Source of the DNA: Aurelia coerulea
Taxonomy: Eukaryota; Cnidaria; Scyphozoa; Semaeostomeae; Ulmaridae
Length of the DNA stretch: 64,000 nt
Direction: 5' to 3'
NCBI GenBank assembly: GCA_039566865.1
Contig: CM076943.1
Location: forward strand, 21,999,163-22,063,162
The notes below the pieces were generated by a model. It worked only from the letters and a program-made list of their open reading frames with translations. It did no database searches and was not told where the DNA came from. The translations under genes and the position numbers were made by a program. Every line of letters begins with the position of its first letter. Positions within the stretch are counted from its first letter, which is position 1. Below are positions 10,880 through 22,611 of this stretch, piece by piece.

Positions 10880-11365
10880 TCCACAGGTGGAAAAAATATA
10901 GGAACGTCAATCCAGAATTCTTCCTTCCATTGTTTTATAAATTTTCTGTTGTCCCAGATTTCAATGTGGTCGATAATCCACCAGGAACTGAAATTACCGT
11001 TAAAGCTTCCTTGGATCACAAAACTGTGAACGAAAAGAGCATAATCCAAACATTGATTTTCTTCTATTCTTTCCTTCCTTCAGTCCTTCCTGTCTTTTTA
11101 TATTTTCAATTGTTGCTTTCTCTATCATCCTATCTTCCTTCCATGCTTACTTCTTCTGCGTCTCCTTTTTCTCTCAATCCTTTTTCTTTCCATCCTTTTT
11201 TTACAACCTCTTTCCTTTCATGTCTTCATTCCTCACTTCATCGTATTCTTTCTTTCCTTTTATTCTGCTTTCTCGCTTTCCTTCCCTTTTCTTCCTTCCA
11301 GATAAACCAGCTTCTTACGATGCCGCTTCGCGGCTTCACGCACTTTTTCCACCTCGGTTCCTGTC
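10880..11365 (+). repeat. Segment duplicated in inverted orientation at 29.5-29.9 kb
   Basis: About 480 bp are similar (I estimate above 80%) to the reverse complement of 29460-29930. Both copies have an open stretch reading PEFFLPLFY, FSVV, DNP and SLDHKTVNEK in the same frame, followed by a long CTTTCC-rich pyrimidine tract, an AG, then a short shared tail. The exon-pyrimidine tract-AG order looks like an exon plus an intron 3' end. The 29-kb copy sits just before the last EXD1 exon. No family recognised. Confidence 0.5.
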
Positions 11366-11539
11366 TTACAGCTTATCGATCAAAGAGTTTGCTCTAAATG
11401 CTTCAAATCATAGTATCATGAGCAAAAAATATGGTAAAAACAGTTCGGCAGGCTAACATTTCGGACTCTTTCAAAGACAATCTACCACGGCCGTAGAAAT
11501 GACAATCTACTATGTGCATATCTATCAGACAATCTACTG

Positions 11540-11682
11540 CGGCCACTTGCTACGGCTGTAGAAAGGGACAACGATGAGCCCTCCTTTGTGTCAAAGATAA
11601 AGCTTCACAAAGACATTCATTGTGCTTCTGAGCTTTGACATTATATGCGCGATAGGCTGCCTTTAATAAGCTGTAAAGCGTT
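11540..11682. mobile_element. Fragment of TTAA-type MITE
   Basis: Matches the right part of the element at 31298-31504 (cgtagaa, cgatgagc, ttcacaaag.cattcattgtg, ggctgcctttaa). The left end is missing. Confidence 0.5.
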
Positions 11683-11742
11683 TTGCATTGATGGTATTGT
11701 AAAACATAATTGGCATATGTTAGAAAATCTTTATTGTGTAAG

Positions 11743-12432
11743 GATCAATAGACCTTTTAGTCATTCTTTAAAGGTGGTGTGAAGCGAAAATTTTTATTGA
11801 TGGAAATGAATAGCGCAGTTGAAATGATAAAGAATGTCGTTTAAAGTGTTTTGATATTTTGTTTCATTCTAGAGTTATCCACTATTGTGTACGATTGGCT
11901 GATGACGTCACTTGTTTGCAAAATGTAAAGAAAGTATACAATGTTGGCCATGTTTCCAAAGAGAAATCTAATTAAAAAACTTTGCACAATCAACATGCCT
12001 TTCTAAACAACATATTAAGTCATGAGGCAATTTATATAACATCTATTCAGCTTTACAACTGTAGCCTTTCAAAAATCAGATACAGCTATATTTTCATATG
12101 TTATCCTAGTAATTTGCAAACAAAATGACGTCATCAGCTGCAACTTAATATCAGTGGATAGCTTGAAAACGGAATGAGATATCAAAGAAATATAAACAGG
12201 ATTCTTCAGCATTCGACTGTGCCGTCCATTTGCATTAATAAAAATTTTCGCTTCAGGTCACCTTTAAAACATCTGAATCGAACGATATCCTTGTGCATTT
12301 TAGCGAATTTTCGTATGTGCACACAATAGTGATGGAAACTCTCGCCTCTCAAAGGAACCTCTTGTATAAAAATATGTAAAAATATCGTTCGATCCAGACT
12401 TGTTTGTAGAATAGCTAAAAGGTCTATAACTG
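11743..12432. mobile_element. TAGACCTTTTAGCTA MITE carrying a nested insertion
   Basis: Outer ends atagaccttttag and ctaaaaggtctat with internal aatcgaacga match the uninterrupted copy at 43086-43265. The host is split by the TTAA element at 11773-12263. A third copy lies at 41644-41820. Confidence 0.75.
11773..12263. mobile_element. piggyBac-like TTAA MITE, 491 bp, nested
   Basis: TTAA at 11769-11772 and 12264-12267. Inverted ends AGGTGGTGTGAAGCG and CGCTTCAGGTCACCT, and inverted arms extending inwards (gacgtca, tatc.actg). Comparison with the empty relative at 43086 shows the host MITE broken at this TTAA. Confidence 0.75.
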
Positions 12433-12529
12433 GAAGAAACTCACACAAGGGTCGCTTACGGCAAAGTTTTAGCTTTGACTGAAATTTTGGCCCATTTCAC
12501 TTTGCATCATATTATCCGCTATCTACTAA

Positions 12530-12839
12530 GGGACCATCCGAATTGAAATAGCCACAAATTGTGGAAAGACGGCTGATAAAACCGCTTAAATACCGGCACT
12601 TGGATGATAAACTATTTTTCCGACTTTTTGCTGAAAATATGAAGCGTTGAATGGTTTCGCTTAAATATCCAGAAAGATTGGATCTTTTCTGCCGATATTC
12701 GAGTGTTCCTCGCTGAACAGCCAAATTAGCTTGCTATATAACTTATTTCCAAAATCGCAATATCCCAATACTTGGTTTACAGATCAATTTACTTTCAGCA
12801 GAATTCGGCTAGAAACGGCCCATCAATTCGGACGATCCC
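12530..12839. mobile_element. Harbinger-like MITE, 310 bp
   Basis: 3-bp duplication TAA (12527-12529, 12840-12842), the TWA target of PIF/Harbinger. Inverted ends GGGACCATCCGAATTGA and TCAATTCGGACGATCCC. Part of the interior (accgcttaaataccggcac) recurs in inverted form near 21990-22020. Confidence 0.75.
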
Positions 12840-13000
12840 TAATGACTGCCTCAACTTTATGTCAACAGTTTCACAAGTAAATTGAGCCCAGACCGTGATT
12901 ATAATCCCATTGCTGCTTATGCAATAAACGTAGTGAATTTATGTGTATAACACGGCAGTGAACACCGATTCTCTTTTGGCTCAACCAGTAGACACTCAAT

Positions 13001-13510
13001 CATAAAAAGGTGGGCGTAAAAAGGTGGGTGTAAAATTCAATGACCTATTTCTCCTGACTGAATGGCTTGAAAGAAACTTTAGATACTTATCTATAATTCT
13101 ACCGTTGGACTTTTCAAAAATTTTGAATATTTTTGGAAATTACAGCGTATCTTACATTTCAACTCATTTGAGGATGTGACGTCATCAAATTTCTAAATCA
13201 TAAACCAGACGAGTGACAGAGTTTTGCTTGATACCATATTGTAGGCATTCATAAATTGTGGTTTTCTTCGAAATTATTTCATGTTAGGTCTAACAGTTTA
13301 GAAATTACGATGGTTTTAAGTTTTTTTGAAATTTATCTTGAATTCTGGCAAAAGAAGAAAAACACTCTAATTCTGAAAATATTGAAGATTTCAGAAAATT
13401 CCAACGGTAGAATTATAGAGAATTAGCTAAAGTTTCTTTGAAGTCATTCAGTTCAAAGAAATAGGTCACTCAATTTTACACCAGCCTTTTTAAAGATTTG
13501 GAGCCTATGC
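13001..13510. mobile_element. GCATAGGTTCC MITE, inverted copy
   Basis: Reverse-complement relative of 18317-18808 and 47016-47538: shared aaaaaggtgggtgtaaaatt, taattctaccgttgga and gatgacgtca, ending gagcctatgc at 13510. The other end is truncated near 13000. Confidence 0.75.
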
Positions 13511-13756
13511 TCTCCACGTTGAACAATGCCCTTTTTGCGAAGGAGCATATTGTAGCGTGGCAGGTTGTTCAATTTTACCACGTCAACATTATTGATATGT
13601 TTCTTTATTTTTGATGTAGATTATATAGATTGTTCTATTTAGTTTATTTTCAGCGATTTGCAATAGCACAATGGATTCATTCCTGGGCCCTGCAGCTGAA
13701 TTCACACTTGAAGCACATGTCTTGCCACTGCAGAAGTAAGCCTACCGTCTACAGCA

Positions 13757-14620
13757 TAAGTTCTAAACCTTTAAATCGATGTAAAAAGGTGTGTCATGGA
13801 TATACAATTCTATGATCTATTTCTATTAATTGAATGGCTCGAAAGAAACTTTAGCTACCTATCTATAATTCTACCGTTGGTAGTTTCAAAAATTTTAGAT
13901 ATTTTTTTAAATTAAAGGTGCTGGGTCACGTAACCGTAAACAAACCTCTTATTTTTAATAATCTATATTGTTGCCCACACGTGGCCATTGTGTTCTGCAC
14001 AGATTTTGGTGGATGGGGTGCATCCACAATAAAGTTACTTCCAAAAATCTACCAATATCTCTGCAATCACACAACATATGGTTGTTTCGTTTGTTTCTCT
14101 TTGAAGTTCAGGAGTTCATCTTCAAAATGGCACTTTCATTTTGAGAAAAATAGTGGAGAATCTGTCTGATATGGCCTGTCAAAAAAGCTGCAAAATCGTC
14201 GTTTCGAAAGAAGTTTGTTTACTTTACGTGACCCAGCCTCTCGTCCCCAGAGTGAGTTCGTTGCTCTACCTCTACTCTGGGATACAAGAGGCCGTTCTGC
14301 TATTTGATTGGCTATTTGAAAACAATGGCAAACATCAATCGTAAGATAGAAGAGCGTTTTGCTTCACACAGTATAACAGACATCCATAAACTATGGTTTT
14401 CTTTTTAAGTATTTCATGTTTCCTCAAAAAGTTTAGAAATTTGGATAGTTTGAAGGTTTTCCCTGAATTTTCTTGGATCCTTAAAAAGGAAGGAAAATAT
14501 TTTAATTCTGAAAATATTGAAGATTTCAAGCGTCCAAGGGAAAAATTTTAGTGAAATAGCTAAAGTTTCTTCGAAGCCATTCAGTTCAAAGAAATAGAAG
14601 GTTTAAAACTTATACTAGCG
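13757..14620. mobile_element. Diverged GCATAGG MITE split by a nested element
   Basis: Left half 13757-13916 and right half about 14375-14605 match the two ends of the 18317 family (taattctaccgttgg; ttagaaattt; cattcagttcaaagaaatag). Between them lie the insertion 13920-14237 and a segment of unknown origin. Confidence 0.6.
13920..14237. mobile_element. Nested element with GCTGGGTCACGTA ends
   Basis: Inverted termini gctgggtcacgtaac and .tttacgtgacccagc, with gtaaacaaac/gtttgtttac just inside. About 318 bp, no coding capacity. Superfamily unclear because no clean target duplication is visible. Confidence 0.6.
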
Positions 14621-14860
14621 TCTACATTGTCATGAAATGGACATGGAATGCGGACCCCTTCTAAGCAGCGCCAAGATAAACCCTTCAAATGTGAGTTCAG
14701 CTTAAATACACTTGGTTAACAAAGATCTTTTGCATGCTTAGATGACAGTTAAACACGACGAGGGCCAACACTTACACATCGTCATAGTTTCGCTATTTGC
14801 CTGAACGGATATATAGCTACAACAAGGACTCACCATCTAACTATTGGTTGAGGCGACCAT
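14621..14860. other. Spacer, nothing recognised
   Basis: AT-rich sequence between two elements; no ORF, repeat or RNA gene that I can support. Confidence 0.35.
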
Positions 14861-15185
14861 CCGGGGGGGGGGGTACTTGACTTAAATTTGTACGGGGGTG
14901 TGCCCACGAGAAATTTTTTTTTTACCCTGCTCCAGAATTTTTCGCTCAAAATGATAACCTGTTCTAGAAAAAATTGGTGAAAAGTATACTCAAAAACATG
15001 AAATTTGACCGAAAAACGACCCGATCTAGCAGAATATTCCCCTTTGACATGTTTTGACAACCTGCTCTAGAAAAATTGCCTCATTTTGATACCCTGTGCT
15101 AGTAAAAATTGGTGAAAACGATACCCTTAAAAACGGCACATCCCCGTCAGACAAATATATTAAGTACCCCCCCCCCCCCTCCGGG
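14861..15185. mobile_element. G-run hAT-like element, copy 1
   Basis: Ends CCGGGGGGGG.TACTTGA and .TTAAGTACCCCCCC. A near-perfect 8-bp duplication, GCGACCAT/GCGACCAC, flanks it. The interior repeats a degenerate module (gaaaaattgg.gaaaa plus a tacc/gatacc step) and includes ggcacatccccg. Inverted relative of 21085-21404. Confidence 0.7.
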
Positions 15186-15187
15186 GG

Positions 15188-15960
15188 CGACCACCTACAG
15201 GCCCAACCTATTTCAGCGAAAACACCGATGCTAAAACCAAGATAAAATAAGAGAACTTGCTAAAACGCATTACAATTTGGGGTTCCGGAACCTAAACATT
15301 TTAAACTAGTTAGAACATGGGTAGAAATACTCAACTTACAGTCACAAGAATATTTCCTTGATGCAAAAAGTTTAGATACTTGAACTTTTGTGCAAAATCA
15401 ACGTCTGTCGGCATTGCTGTCCGACAACTTTGTAAACCAATCAGAGTGCATCATCTGTATTCGCGTACATTTGGTTGTTGACTTTCTTTCAGCTGTGAGA
15501 AATGCTGCTCTCTGATTGGTGGTCCAAAAGTGTCTCGGCTGGTTGCCTCAATCAACATTAGATTACAAAACCTAGCCAGTATCGAATCTTTGTCATTGTT
15601 GGGGAGATGAGATGCTGACTCTACTGTTTTGACACATTGTGTTTCACCTTCTTTGTGAGCGAATTAATGTTAGGGCTGACGATGTCATGTTCAACTTTGC
15701 TGTTGTTCTTCTCTTGTCCTCAATGGTCAAGCTAATATGCATATTACGTCATTCAAAATCTGATGATTTCAAGAAACTTTCAGAACTGACTCAAATTATT
15801 AGTTTCTTATAAAGAGTACGTGCATCTTGGTGCAGAGGGTGATGTGGGATGTAGAACGAACTTTTCATCTTGCAATGATCTGCAAGTCACGAGTTCTGTG
15901 TTCGTCTCAATTTCTTGCTTATTCAAAGCCGTTGCTTTCAACTAAAGAATACAATTGAAG
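15188..15960. other. Intergenic, no gene seen
   Basis: Apparently single-copy sequence with mixed composition. No splice-flanked open frame and no family similarity. Confidence 0.4.
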
Positions 15961-16198
15961 ATTACGCAAAAGATGGCGGCAAAGAAATTTTTACCAATAT
16001 GTATTGCGTTCATTAATCGAATTCCCTTAGAATCGTTAAAGATTCGCAATAAACGATTGCGCTAAAGATGTCGGTGAGGAATTTTTTACCGAGATGCATT
16101 GCGTCCTAATTAAGATTCTTTGACGATTCTATAGGAATTCGATTAAAGAACGCAGTGCATCTTGGTAAAAAGCTCCTCGCCGCCATCTTTAGCGTAAT
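15961..16198. mobile_element. Palindromic MITE with AAGATGGCGGC ends
   Basis: Left end attacgcaaaagatggcggc is inverted as gccgccatctttagcgtaat on the right. Both arms carry tttttaccaa/cttggtaaaa and the ttgcgtt block, which also occurs at the ends of the large palindrome at 26132-28054. Confidence 0.75.
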
Positions 16199-16764
16199 GA
16201 TCTATTGAACGCTGACAAAATGCACCAAGTAGGCACGTAAACGTTGTTTATATTGTCAAAATCTCGTTGATTTTCAAAACTTTGATTTGGTGAAATTTTC
16301 GGTTGAAGCGTTTTTTGCAAAGCTGCCAAAATAAGGTATGTGTTTTATGAAGAACAATCCTTAGGTGCGCAGACGCGGAGGTTCTTATGATAACACGTAG
16401 AAAAGAGAACAATTTGGGCCATTCAGCTTTGGGCAGCCAGTATTTACACACGAATCGCAAAAAACGAAACTTGTAGAGAGCCATATGTTGTAAGTGTTTA
16501 CTTGGGTAGTAAGGGGAGAAATAATTGCTCACGTTTATAATTCAAGTACTGTATAACCTGTAATCAAATTATAACTAGACGAAAGATTTGGTGCACTGAA
16601 GTTTCAAAGATGACGATAAGACACAAGAGTGCGTTTATTGGAAAAAGGGTGATGTTGAAGCCGATATACCAATTAAGAAAATTTCTGCGAAATGCGAAAC
16701 ATTTTTGTGAAATCGCGGTCATGTGATGACGAGGCTATCAATTTTCATTGGTTCTTCAAGTGGC
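16199..16764. other. Intergenic, no gene seen
   Basis: No repeat ends, no coding signal. Confidence 0.35.
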
Positions 16765-16770
16765 CATAGC

Positions 16771-17028
16771 CTGGGGGAGGCACTTTGTATATTTTGGGTA
16801 CTGGGGGCGTGTTATCGGGAAGGGTACCTATTTTCACGATTTTGGTATAAGGAACGGTATCAATTTTGGAGATGTTGGCAAAAAGAACGAATGAATAGCC
16901 CAGTTTTGACAATTTCGTGCAAGGTCGGGCATACATTTTTGAAAAATTAGTACAAGGAACGGGTATGTTTTTGAAGATTGGGTGGCATACCCCTAACCAA
17001 AATCTGGTCCAGTGCCCCCCCGGGGGAG
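16771..17028. mobile_element. G-run hAT-like element, copy 2 (decayed)
   Basis: Starts ctgggggagg, ends cagtgccccccc; the internal phrase tataaggaacggtatcaattt is the same module as in copy 24774-25103. Flanking CATAGC repeats (16765, 17029) are the remains of an 8-bp duplication. Confidence 0.55.
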
Positions 17029-17271
17029 CATAGCTCGCGTTCTCAAGAAATATCTCGCATTTCGGAGAAATGTTCTCAATAAAATATCAGCTGCGGAGCG
17101 CGTTCATTTGGACAACTTGTATGTGTTCTAACTTTCGTTTTTTTTTCACCGAAAAAAAGACGAGAATCATCCGACTCCTGAGCCTCTTCCCAAAGTAACA
17201 GTAGCAAGACAAAACTCTGTGGAAATTATTTAAAAAAGAACGACCTTTGTCGACTTGCAAGTTCTGTGGAT

Positions 17272-17556
17272 CCACTCTCGGGAGAGGGGGAGGTTACCTT
17301 GGCCTGTCCTTTGACGAGGATGTGCCATTTTGTTTGAGAAATTGGTGCCCTTATTTCCACAAAATTTTCAAAAATCGTAGGGCTGCAAGTGTTGAAAATG
17401 GTGGCCACACTTTAGTAAATTATGGTAGAATTCCTATAATTTGTGTAATTGTGCAGAATATATTAAAACGATACGCATTTTTCGTGAAAAGGTACCCTTT
17501 GAAAATGGCACCTACTTATACCTCCTTCGTATTGAGATACACCCACCCCCCAGGAT
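17272..17556. mobile_element. G-run element, decayed relative
   Basis: Left part ctcgggagagggggaggtta with gacgaggatgtgccatttt, right part ggtaccctttgaaaatggcacc and acccaccccccagg. It shares the G-run end and the gtgcc signature. No clean target duplication. Confidence 0.4.
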
Positions 17557-17801
17557 TCGGAGATAAAAAACGAAGCAAAGTTGCCAAGCAGACCAGAAGA
17601 ACGCATTTTCTTGGAAAAAGTTGCTGCCTTGATCCAAATGAACGTAAAGCTGAATTCAAACGTGAAGGATATTTCTTGACGCACTCCAAATAACAATGGA
17701 GCACAGCAACGCGACAAAGTTGGATTAATTCAACTGTGCTTCACGTGCGTATCGCAAAAAGAAAGTCGTATCAAGTCTGAATTCAGCTTGGGTTGTGTTA
17801 A

Positions 17802-18040
17802 AGAGCTATTGTAACCCAGGGTCCTTTGCAGGCAAGCTACAATTTCCGACTGTCTGAAATCAAATTTGGCCTAAATGAACTGGTAGAACAGTTGAAACTA
17901 AAGTAAAAGTGTTTCATCAGTTTATTTACGACAGTGTAGATGTGGAGCCATATTTTCCTCTTAGGCCCAATTTGAGTTTTAGACAGTCTGAAATTCCAGC
18001 GTGCTCGCAAAGCACCCTGGGTGACATTGGCTCTTCAAGA
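17802..18040. mobile_element. Palindromic MITE
   Basis: Inverted blocks agctattgtaacccagggtc / caccctgggtgacattggct, gactgtctgaaat / agacagtctgaaatt and tttggcctaa / ttaggcccaa. About 240 bp, non-coding. Confidence 0.65.
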
Positions 18041-18316
18041 GTGACGCGTGAAGAGGAGAGGGTGTGTAGTTCATAAAAATCGGTTAGGTAAAACGCAGCC
18101 GTGATTTAAAGTGAAAATTTGTTCTTATTCGGATAACAGATTTTGTGAACTGTAATGTACTAATCAGAATTGGAATACTTCGTTTGTAAAATAGAACAGT
18201 ATACATAGTATCAGTTTGATTTGGTGATTATATTGTGTAGTATTAATAAGAAATGAGATCTTTGTGGAAGAATATCGACAAACTATTCTTATTGCTTCAG
18301 CACTCTAAGATGACTA

Positions 18317-18808
18317 GCATAGGTTCCAAATCTTTAAAAAGGCTGGTGTAAAATTGAGTTACCTATTTCACTGAACTGAATGACTTCAAAGCAACTTTAG
18401 CTAATTCTCTATAATTCTACCGTTGGAATTTTCTGAAATCTTCAATATTTTCAGAATTAGAGCGTTTTTTTTTTCTTTTTCAAGAATTCAAGAAAAATTT
18501 CAAAAAAAACTTAAAACCATCGTAATTTCTAAACCATTTGACGTAACATGAAATAATTTCGAAGAAAACCATAGTTTATGAATGCCTACAATATGGTATC
18601 AAAACTTAGAAATTTGATGACGTCACATCCTCAAATGAGTTGGAATATAAAATATGCTGTAATTTCGAAAAATCTTCATGATTTCTGCAAAGTCCAACGG
18701 TAGAATTATAGATAAGTATCTAAAGTTTCTTTCAAGCCATTCAATCAGAAGGAATAGGTAATTGAATTTTACACCCACCTTTTTACGCTGAAGATTTAGA
18801 ACCTATGC
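18317..18808. mobile_element. GCATAGGTTCC MITE, 492 bp, intact
   Basis: Flanked by TA (18315-18316, 18809-18810). Ends GCATAGGTTC and GAACCTATGC; subterminal inverted blocks ctataattctaccgttgga / aacggtagaattatag. Best-preserved copy of the family; its right TA is also where the foldback element at 18811 begins. Confidence 0.8.
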
Positions 18809-18810
18809 TA

Positions 18811-20496
18811 GATAAGATAAGGCTCAAATCCTTACTGGTTGCTAGAGCATGCGGAAATCATCCAATTTCATGCTTGTCAGCCAATGAGATCACCGCTCTC
18901 TAGCCCCTTGTGACAAAATCGGTCGTTTGAGGTAAATTTTCTAGTACCCTCACTAAAACTGAAATGGATGCTAGAATACTTCAGTTATTCGCAATTTTTT
19001 TTGATAAATCAGTTGTGGGGATGTCCGTCCAGAGTTGTTTACATGTTTAGGCACATAGCTTGTTTCGGGCCGGAGCTGCGTTCATTTTCCGGTTGAAGAA
19101 TATTGACCTTCGTTGAAATATCTATAGAAATCGCTACAAATGAGATATACAGATAAGAATTTCAGCGATTATGCATACTGACCTCAGCAATAACCCAAAC
19201 TCCTTTACTGCTATCATATCTCAAAATTGGAGGCAATTTCTAATGATTTCTGGTAGAGATATCATTTGGGCCTAAGCTTGTCCTCGCTTAAAACTCATTC
19301 CATTGCACTTAAAAAGTAGTGGTAAAATTCTAGAGCTGAATAATGCACTTACCCATGACTCAGGCACCAGTTTGACTTCGTTTGCATTTTTTACATTAGC
19401 AAATTTTTATAAGAAACGACCAGTTGTGGGTGAATTGCAAAAACTTTCCTCGGTCCATATTTTTATCTGCACAGTCTATCCGCTTCAAACAACAAACAGT
19501 GAACTTTGTATCATAAAAGTCTTGCATCACAAAACATTCCTATAGAACGATTCCATGCGCCTTAGCGGGGCACTCGTGAATTGTTTTCACGCATTTGATT
19601 CAATCAGTCAATGCAAACAAACAAAAGTGCAAAACCGGGTATCTTTTTTAGCGAACCCAAAACAATGTTTTGTTCTTTTTATGTTTTGCATTGATTGAAA
19701 TAAGGACGAAAAGAACAAAATGCGTGAATACAATTCACGAGTGCCTCGCTAAAGCGCATGGAATCGTTCTGTGATGCAAGACTTTTATGATACAATGTCA
19801 AAGTTCACTGTTTCTTGTTTGAAGCGGAGAATCTGTGTAGAGAAAAATATGGACCGAGGAAAGTTTTTGCAATTCGCCCACAACTGGTTGTTTCTTACAA
19901 AAATTTGGCAAATTAAAGAAGGCAAACGAAGTCAAACTGGTGTCTGGGTCATGGGTAAGCGCATTATCTAGCTCAAGAACTTTACCACTACTTTTTAAGT
20001 GCAATGGAATGAGTTTTAAGCGAGGACAAGCTTAGGCCCAAATGATGTCTCTACCAGAAATCGTTAGAAATTGCCTCCAATTTTGAGATATGATAGCAGT
20101 GAAAGAGTTTCGGTTATTGCTCAGGTCAGTATGCGTAATCGCTGAAATTCTTATCTGTATATCTCATTTGTAGCGATTTCTATAGATATTTCAACGAAGG
20201 TCAATATTCTTCGACCGGAAAATGAACGCAGCTCCGGCCCCAAACGAGCTGTGTGCCTAAACATGTAAACAACTCTGGACGGACATCCCCATAACTGATT
20301 TATCAAAAAAAATTGCAAATAACTGAAGTATTTTAGCATCCATTTCAGTTTTAGTGAGGGTACTAGAACATTTTCCTCAAACGACCGATTTTGTCTCAAG
20401 GGGCTAGAAAGCGTTGATCTCATTGGCCGACAAGCATGAAATTGGATGATTTCCGCATGCTCTGACAACCAGTAAGGATTTGAGCCTTATCTTATC
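18811..20496. mobile_element. Large foldback element, about 1.69 kb
   Basis: Ends GATAAGATAAGGCTC and GAGCCTTATCTTATC with CTA on both outer sides (18808-18810, 20497-20499). The two arms are near-identical reverse complements for about 800 bp each, meeting near 19650. No long ORF, and no transposase. Candidate 3-bp duplication CTA. Confidence 0.8.
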
Positions 20497-20668
20497 CTAG
20501 ATGACTATCATGCCAAAAAACGTTCGAAAATCTTGCATTCTTGCTCACAGAGTAATGGGAGTGGTGTATCGGCGGTGTACATACACCGTTCCCGTTGCTG
20601 TACGAGAAGGATCTTTCCCATAACTTCAAAAACATAGCAAATTTTTGCTTTTTGGGTCAAGTGTTAAG

Positions 20669-21037
20669 CCTTGTTTCCATTAAATCGCAGTGTCACAGAA
20701 CTTTGGTTTGATGCATTCTGCAAGTCTCTGCGACAGAATATTTCCATCGGTCGGAGAGTGTTGCAGAATTTTAGTGCCATGTTTCAAAGACAATAAAGCG
20801 GGAATTTGGGAACCAGATCAACATCACGTGACTGTTTTGTTCTTGGATCGCAATTGGTTTATCGCAGAATGTCGCAAAGTGTCCCAGAGATAGAAATTTT
20901 TCTATCTCTGCGATACCGTTAGCAGAGTGTGGCAGTGTCGCAGCATTTCAGTACAGCAATTTCAATTCGTCGCAATGTTACAATTCTTGCAACACATGCA
21001 ACGCTCTGCGACACTTTACGATTTAATGGAAACCAGG
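20669..21037. mobile_element. Palindromic MITE with TTTCCATTAAATCG ends
   Basis: Left ccttgtttccattaaatcg and right cgatttaatggaaaccagg are inverted. The interior is rich in tctgcgaca/tgtcgcaga motifs in both orientations. About 370 bp. Confidence 0.7.
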
Positions 21038-21084
21038 ATTTACTCACACAGTAACGGGAACGGTTAAACTAAATATGCATACAC

Positions 21085-21404
21085 CCCCGGGGGGGGGGTA
21101 CTTAGTATATTTGTCCGACGGGGATGTGCCGTTTTTAAGGGTATCGTTTTCACCAATTTTTTCTAGCACAGGGTATCAAAATGAGGCAATTTTTCTAGAG
21201 CAGGTTGTCAAAACATGTCAAAGGGGAATATTCTGCTAGATCGGGTTGTTTTTCGGTCAAATTGCATGTTTTTGAGTATACTTTTCACCAATTTTTTCTA
21301 GAACAGGTTATCATTTTGAGCGAAAAATTCTGGAGCAGGGTAAAAGAAATATTTTTCGTGGGCACACCCCCGTACAAATTTAAGTCAAGTACCCCCCCCC
21401 CCGG
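21085..21404. mobile_element. G-run hAT-like element, copy 3
   Basis: Perfect 8-bp duplication GCATACAC at 21077-21084 and 21405-21412. Ends are long G and C runs joined to TACTTAG and CAAGTAC. The interior is the reverse complement of copy 14861-15185, with the same order of modules. Confidence 0.8.
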
Positions 21405-22186
21405 GCATACACCATTCCCGTTACTGCACGAGGAGGACATTTTCCCATGAAAGCCAACATTTTCAACATTGATCTTTTCCTTCATAAAAAGGTAAAATTT
21501 TCTCAAGTGGGGAATTTCCAATGATCTAAGGCAATTTTTATAGGATCTTTCTTGAGGAAGCCCCCGGACCAAGTTGCAGCTCGCTGTTTTTGTTTTAAAC
21601 TAATGGATGCTCTTAGGTCTATGTTAAAATTGGATTCTTCAGAGATCAGTTGAGAAAGTAGACAGAAAAATTAAACGATAATATAATATAATAAATAAAT
21701 GATTTAAGTACCAAAAATAGCTGAGATGTTCAAAAACATGACGTTTCGACAGCATTTTCGTTATCAAGTAACTCGTCCATAAACCATTCAGCAAAATGAA
21801 TAAACCATCCAAGTTTTCAGAAAATGATTCCAATGGAATTTTAGGCCAAACTAAGGTGGCTATCCGGAAATATTTTTCCAAGGCAGGGAGTACCGCTACC
21901 GCGCAATTTTTTCGGCTCGCCTCGCTCACCTTTGGTCTCAGGCCTTGACTGTAATGTAGAATCGCCCGGACCCGTCTTTTACTGCCAGCCTGCCACTGCA
22001 AGTGCCGGTATTTAAGTGGTTTCATTTTTCCACGAATCTGTTGCTACGCGTACAGACTACGGTCCCTTAACGAAAAGTCACTCTGCTCTTGACTTGTTGT
22101 TGCTGTCATAGTGTACGAATTTTCAGTCCTAGGAACATCTGTAGATACTCTACATATCTGCGATGTGTAAACAATCCAGAATGAAA
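21405..22186. other. Intergenic, with fragment of the 12530 family
   Basis: 21840-22070 shares gtgccggtatttaagtggt and a closing ggtcccttaa with the Harbinger-like element at 12530-12839 (inverted), so it is probably a decayed relative. Nothing coding. Confidence 0.4.
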
Positions 22187-22188
22187 TA

Positions 22189-22611
22189 CAGTGAAAACCC
22201 GCGTATTTCCCGCGTATAGAACCTAATGGATTAAGAACCTGCAGGCTCAAATTTTACAATTAGACCCCCGTTGTATAAGAACCCAGTCAGCCTGGAATTT
22301 GAAATGGGTTCTTATTTGTAGCGATTATAGGGTCTTATTCACAAGTTTGTGGAATAATCAAACATTTTCACATTACCCAATGAGAAGCTTTTGAAAGCTT
22401 TTCTCTGGATTATATAAACATTTCTGATTCTTCCACAAATTTCTGTTGGGAATAACACTTCATAGAAGAAAAGAAATTCCTGAAACTCTGAATAGAATAA
22501 GAACCAATTTAAGAACCTGAACAGCCTCGTTTCCCACTAAATACCAAAAACATAAGAGCCAAGTTAGGCTAACTTGCAAAATGGTAGGTTCTTATACGCG
22601 GGTTTTTACTG
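22189..22611. mobile_element. pogo/Tigger-like MITE, 423 bp
   Basis: TA at 22187-22188 and 22612-22613. Ends CAGTGAAAACCCGCGTAT and ATACGCGGGTTTTTACTG. The interior repeats aagaacc/ggttctta in both orientations. The CAGT start and TA target fit the pogo branch of Tc1/mariner. Confidence 0.75.

Noticed and set aside
10786..11397. 203-codon + strand open frame as a gene
   Set aside because: Its second half is the pyrimidine tract (FLSCLHSSLHRILSFLLF type) of the duplicated segment, and its first part has no recognised family or partner exons.
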